Positions 17,045 through 20,650 of a stretch of 20,650 nt of DNA are shown piece by piece. The translations under genes and the position numbers were made by a program. The stretch is taken from the NCBI GenBank assembly GCA_003427395.1, contig BFEA01000487.1, positions 180,588 through 201,237 of the forward strand. Reading direction: 5' to 3'. The stretch is from Chara braunii. Its lineage: Eukaryota; Streptophyta; Charophyceae; Charales; Characeae. Position 1 is the first letter of the stretch; the number at the start of each line of letters is the position of its first letter. The notes under the pieces are model-generated. The model was not told the origin of the DNA, made no database searches, and saw only the letters and a list, made by a program, of their open reading frames with translations.

Positions 17045-17310
17045 GCCATCGTTATCATCGTCGGCACCTGAGAAAACAAAAGAAAACAATAAAAATAGGA
17101 AGGAACCTATCCACGCACTTTCATTGTCATTTTTTTAATGTTTGTTGGCCATCTTTCCGTTCATAATGACATCGCTAAATCTTGATGATCGCCGGCACCG
17201 GACACGAGCCAAAAAAAAAAAAAAAAAAAAATCAAAGGAAGGTAACCGTGCAGTTGCCGAAATAACCAATATGTCGTGAGTTTCTCTTTCATTTTTTTTT
17301 TTTACTGCAT
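17045..17310. repeat. Diverged tandem duplication, two units
   Basis: Unit 1 (about 17045-17140) and unit 2 (about 17168-17310) share the order GATCG/CATCGTCGGCACC, an A-rich run, AGGAAGG(A/T)AACC, and then CTTTCAT followed by a T run. The A-rich part of unit 2 has expanded to A21 (17211-17231). Confidence 0.55.
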
Positions 17311-17832
17311 GTAAGTCGTTAGTGGAACAACGAAACTTCACCGACTAACTTTAGCAAACGCAGAGAAGTGCAGACGACATGCATGATATAAATTTCATGT
17401 ACTCGATAAAAACATGTGTTCTCGAAAAAAGGATAGCTGTCGGACGCACGAAGACGTCCTTACACGAAGAGAAACAGCGTTGTAAAGCGCATGTGAAATA
17501 GCGGGCTGACGATGTGCTTCGTGCCGCCCCTCACCTCTCGCCTTCCCCCCCCCACTACAGCAACAAGGAAGACCGAAACAACCACCACACTAGCTTGGTG
17601 GCGACTACAACAACAATGAAGCCGCGTCACTGCCAATGATCGACGAACTGGACAAGCAGTCTACTGTCGACTACAACAACAAACACCTAAAAACAACCCA
17701 TCCGCGACGGCAAACCCTCCGAAGCAATTGCGCGAGTAAGCGAAAGATGCAAGCGTTGTGAATCGACAACAGCGAAACACGACGTTAACGAAGAAATCTT
17801 CTACGAGAGAAACAGGCAGGCGGTAGGCAGGA
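17311..17832. other. Stretch without a recognised gene
   Basis: No gene seen. There is a C9 run near 17547 and three ACTACAACAACAA-like words (17557-17690). It lies just beyond the 3' end of the Harbinger transposase, so a terminal inverted repeat could be here; I could not identify one. Confidence 0.45.
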
Positions 17833-19178
17833 TCACATGTGTTCCATTCGCTCCGCCAGCGCATTGCGGAGCGCGTGTACCGCGTGCGTCGAAGTCAACA
17901 TCATCCCTGGCTGCGGGGGAATACGAATCCCAGGTCCAGTCAGCGCCTCACCCCGTTCTTGCCGACCTCTCACAACAGATTCTCGTAAAACTCGATACCA
18001 TTGTCGAGCAGGTTGTTGTGGAGAATACAGACGACCGTGAACTGTTGCAGTAGAGTGTCGAGGTTCATCTTGTGCGTCCGCAGGAAGAGCCTCCACATCC
18101 CCTTCAACCTCCCAAACGCCCTCTCCACAGCCCCTCTTGGGACCTTCTACTTCGTGTCGAACCTTTCCTCGTCTGGGTGCTGATTGATTCCTCCATATGG
18201 AACCACCACCCATTCAGAAGGAGGATACCCGTTGTCACCCAAGGTGTATCCGTTCGTCCTCACCCCTCCCGGCAGCATGAGAGGCGGCCCACGAAACAGC
18301 ATTCCCTCTTCCGCTCGCCCGGACAGACTTGACAACTGGATCACCCTATTGTCGTGGCAGTTCCTCGGATATCCAAGGAACACGTCAAGCACGCGCAGAT
18401 CCAAGTCCACCACCACCTGCGCAATGATGGAGAAACGGTGTTTGCGGTCGAAGTAGTTCTCGCTCGGCTCGTTCGTCGGTTTGTCCACGTAGATGTGTGT
18501 GCAGTCAACTGCGTCATGGCAGTTGGGAAAACCCTTGTCCAGAAACGCATGTAGCACGACGTGTTTCCGCACCCCTATCGGCCACGATATCTTGTCCCCG
18601 TACACCCTCAACATAGTGGTTGTCACATTGCGCACGGCTCAAACTCCGAAAGCTCTGCCCATGTCGAAGGATGATGTGTTGTTGTCCTACGACTCTCCCG
18701 TAGCCCACCTGTACAGCGCGTATGTGACGATCTGCTCCGGTTGAAGTGGCTCCCTATAAAACGTCACCTGTCATTGCAAATTAGTCGCACAGGCTTCGGT
18801 GATCTCCATGAACACTCTCCTGGACATGCGGAGCTTTTCCCGGAAGTAGTCGTCTGTCACGTCATCGCACACCCACAAATCCTCCCAAGTCCCGCCCGCT
18901 CTCCGCCTCATCCACCAACGTGGTGTCGCCCAAGGAAGCACACCGCACCCGATTGCAGCGCACAGCTGAACCACGGCCTCCAAACTGGTAATGCAGTCCA
19001 GGGCGTCCAACACCCTCTGCAGCAGAAGCCTCTGCCGCCGCCTCGAAAGCGTTGCCTTCATGCGCCCAACCGCCCTCTCGACTTGGAATCGACGGACAAC
19101 GGCAACCGCAGCCGCCACGACTGTTGTCTTCTCCGCCCTCGACAACACAGCATGGCCATCCCCATCGCAGCCCTCCAT
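17833..19178 (-). pseudogene. PIF/Harbinger transposase (HARBI1-like, DDE_Tnp_4)
   Basis: The transposase cuts and pastes Harbinger elements. Reading down the minus strand: TWEDLWVCDDVTDDYFREKL and MSRRVFMEITEAC (N-terminal part), EQIVTYALYRWATGES, then AVDCTHIYVDKP with the first catalytic Asp at 18504-18506. Next come HRFSIIAQVVVDLDLRVLDV, LGDNGYPP with the second Asp at 18234-18236, and VERAFGRLKGMWR with the Glu at 18123-18125. The C-terminal part is CILHNNLLDNG. In-frame stops occur at 18771 (TGA), 18687 (TAG), 18639 (TGA), 18147 (TAG) and 17970 (TGA). A frame change near 17940 leads to the end at 17833. The DDE triad is intact, but the gene is broken. The start is uncertain; the ATG at 19176-19178 is the last plausible one. 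The companion Myb-like Harbinger protein was not seen. Confidence 0.88.
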
Positions 19179-19360
19179 TACGCCCTTCCAACACGAAAAA
19201 CAACGTCCACCGCCACCCAGTTGCGTCTACGTTTGCCACCACGATTGAAGACGCCTGCAATCAGGTCAGGAAGACACTTTGTTTCGCCACGACTGTTGTC
19301 TTCTCCGTCCTCGACATCACAGCAGGAAGACACGATTGAAGACGTCTGCCACCCAGCTCC
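19110..19360. repeat. Short direct duplications at the 5' end of the transposase
   Basis: CCACGACTGTTGTCTTCTCC occurs at about 19115 and again near 19288, each followed by a CTCGACA.CACAGCA word. ACGATTGAAGACG also occurs twice (about 19241 and 19331). The duplications blur where the transposase N-terminus starts. Confidence 0.75.
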
Positions 19361-19707
19361 GATACGCCTCTTTGTTTCGCTACGTTGACCACACTTGAGA
19401 CAGTGGCGGTGCGGCGCCGCTAAAGTACGCAACGCGATGGCAACCGAAACCCTACGAGGCGTGCCCTGCCCCCCTTGCCTACCCTCCTGTGCGCCGCCAC
19501 GCCGTCACTCCGCAAGACGCAAATTCGAATTTCGAATTTTGAACGGGGCCGTTCCCGCGTTGGCGATTTTCTTTTCCAGGGCCCGTTACGTATTGCCGTC
19601 GTCCGCTTGGTGGACCGCCACACCTCCTACACGGACATCCCGAATCGGAGGTCGCACAATCCCCTCGCGGCCGTGTATAATCTAATGAAACTGGCCGCGG
19701 GAGGGCA

Positions 19708-19795
19708 CCGAGGATTCGTCCTCGGGGCGATTCTCCGACGACAGAGGAACGGCACCTCCAAAAAAAAAAAAAAATTCCGAGGATTCTTCCTCGGA
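19708..19795. repeat. Two copies of a short-stem tetraloop hairpin
   Basis: CCGAGGA-TTCG-TCCTCGG at 19708-19725 is a perfect 7-bp stem with a TTCG loop. TCCGAGGA-TTCT-TCCTCGGA at 19776-19795 is a perfect 8-bp stem with a TTCT loop. They are 68 bases apart and separated by an A run (about 19760-19774). Confidence 0.85.
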
Positions 19796-19983
19796 GCCCG
19801 AGGACGCGCTGAGGAGTGTCAAACGACGCCCATATACGACATATGGACCAAGATTCAAGGACCACCAACCTCGACGCGAACTATGAATCAAGCCATTATC
19901 AAGGTATGTCAAATATCTAATACACTAATGTCATACAAATTACCTAAATCCCACACGTTCTTACACTAACAGCTGTGATAAAC

Positions 19984-20112
19984 ACAAACACCCTAAGTAT
20001 CACACAAACACCGTAAGTGACACACACTCTAATCTCAACACATACACCCTAAGTGACACACACACTAATCTAAATACAAACACCCTAAGTGACACACACG
20101 CTAATCTCAACG
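19984..20112. repeat. 36-bp minisatellite, about three units plus a partial
   Basis: The core ACACCCTAAGTGACACACAC recurs, with CCCTAAG or its variant starting at 19991, 20011, 20047 and 20083. The last three are 36 bases apart; the first spacing is 20. CTAATCTCAACAC-type sequence fills each unit. Confidence 0.85.
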
Positions 20113-20125
20113 CATACACACAAAT

Positions 20126-20556
20126 ACTCCTTTTTTTTTAATGTAACAATCACCCTACTTCTAAACCTCACCAATAACGCGTCCTTTATCAATCAAACAT
20201 ATACAAACTACAGGTTGCGCACCCGTGCCCTCACGGTAAGTCAATTGGATATGTCCGGCCCATGGCCCAGGTAACCGTGAACGGGTGCATGTGGGGCCCA
20301 ATAACTTCCCTCAGGAGGCCGGAATCCTTGAGCAGTCCTTCAGTTGTAAATTTTGAAATGGAAACGGCGTGGGGGCAGGGGCACCAAGTCAGGGAAGAGG
20401 AGAAGTCCGAAAGCGCGCAGGAAAGGGCAGTTGCCCGTGGTGCAGAAAATGTTCCTCGATGAAGGTAAAGACGACACTTGCAGTAGATGTGCCTAGATCG
20501 GGAGTCAATCAGCGCCCGATTCAATCACATCTGCCTGTTGCTTGCGCGCCAATTGA

Positions 20557-20558
<2 letters not shown>
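20126..20558. other. Stretch without a recognised gene
   Basis: Two overlapping open frames (a 66-codon plus-strand frame at 20262 and a 97-codon minus-strand frame ending at 20231) show no recognisable domain. A T9 run is near 20131. Confidence 0.5.

Positions 20559-20650
<92 letters not shown>
20559..20650. repeat. Compound microsatellite (TC)n(AC)n
   Basis: About 30 TC units, then AC units to the last base. The arrangement matches the first bases of the window. Confidence 0.97.

Noticed and set aside
18147-19432. Plus-strand frames of 83-215 codons opposite the Harbinger transposase
   Set aside because: They are antisense shadows; the minus strand carries the recognisable transposase motifs.
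19984-20112. Interstitial telomere or CRISPR-like array
   Set aside because: Units are 36 bp with one CCCTAAG each and no unique spacers, which makes it a plain minisatellite.

Overview
The window looks like a transposon-rich stretch of a plant or streptophyte-alga nuclear genome. The evidence is one intact plant-type tetraspanin gene, decayed copies of three transposon classes with plant-like affinities, a Ty3/gypsy primer-binding site resembling the complement of plant initiator tRNA-Met, a likely Mutator-like miniature element, and many microsatellites. My impression from the wording of the Harbinger and gypsy proteins is a charophyte such as Chara, but that is recollection and was not checked. 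There are no operons, bacterial ribosome sites or CRISPR arrays.

Layout. 1-80 is a (CT)(CA)(CG) microsatellite. 93-1121 (minus) is an uninterrupted tetraspanin gene, followed upstream by a purine-rich minisatellite (about 1180-1720). 2745-3501 is a 757-bp non-autonomous Mutator-like element with long terminal inverted repeats and a perfect 9-bp target duplication. 3511-5640 has no recognisable gene, apart from a possible promoter and splice donor near 5034-5140. From about 5640 to 12750 lies a decayed Ty3/gypsy retrotransposon: a leader or LTR-like stretch with nine ambiguous bases, a primer-binding site at 6616, and one long gag-pol reading frame (6770-12732) broken by seven stops and at least four frameshifts. 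12790-13840 is a dense cluster of hairpins and palindromes where a 3' LTR would be expected. 14430-16236 is a LINE fragment that keeps the endonuclease but lacks the reverse transcriptase. 16690-17310 holds homopolymer runs, a hairpin, a tRNA-like A-box and a diverged duplication. 17833-19178 (minus) is a PIF/Harbinger transposase pseudogene. 19700-20125 has twin tetraloop hairpins and a 36-bp minisatellite. The window ends in (TC)n(AC)n.

How the parts work together. The retrotransposon polyprotein reads Gag, CCHC knuckle, aspartic protease, an unassigned region of about 280 residues, reverse transcriptase, RNase H, a PHD-type zinc finger, integrase (HHCC, DDE, GPY/F) and a Ser/Pro tail. The PHD finger between RNase H and integrase is the most interesting item. 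PHD fingers usually read histone H3 tails, so it may have served as a chromatin-targeting module in an element with no visible chromodomain. The copy is dead: the second Asp of the RT catalytic pair is Asn, the central Glu of RNase H is Lys, and several Arg codons appear as TGA. This pattern fits methyl-CpG decay.
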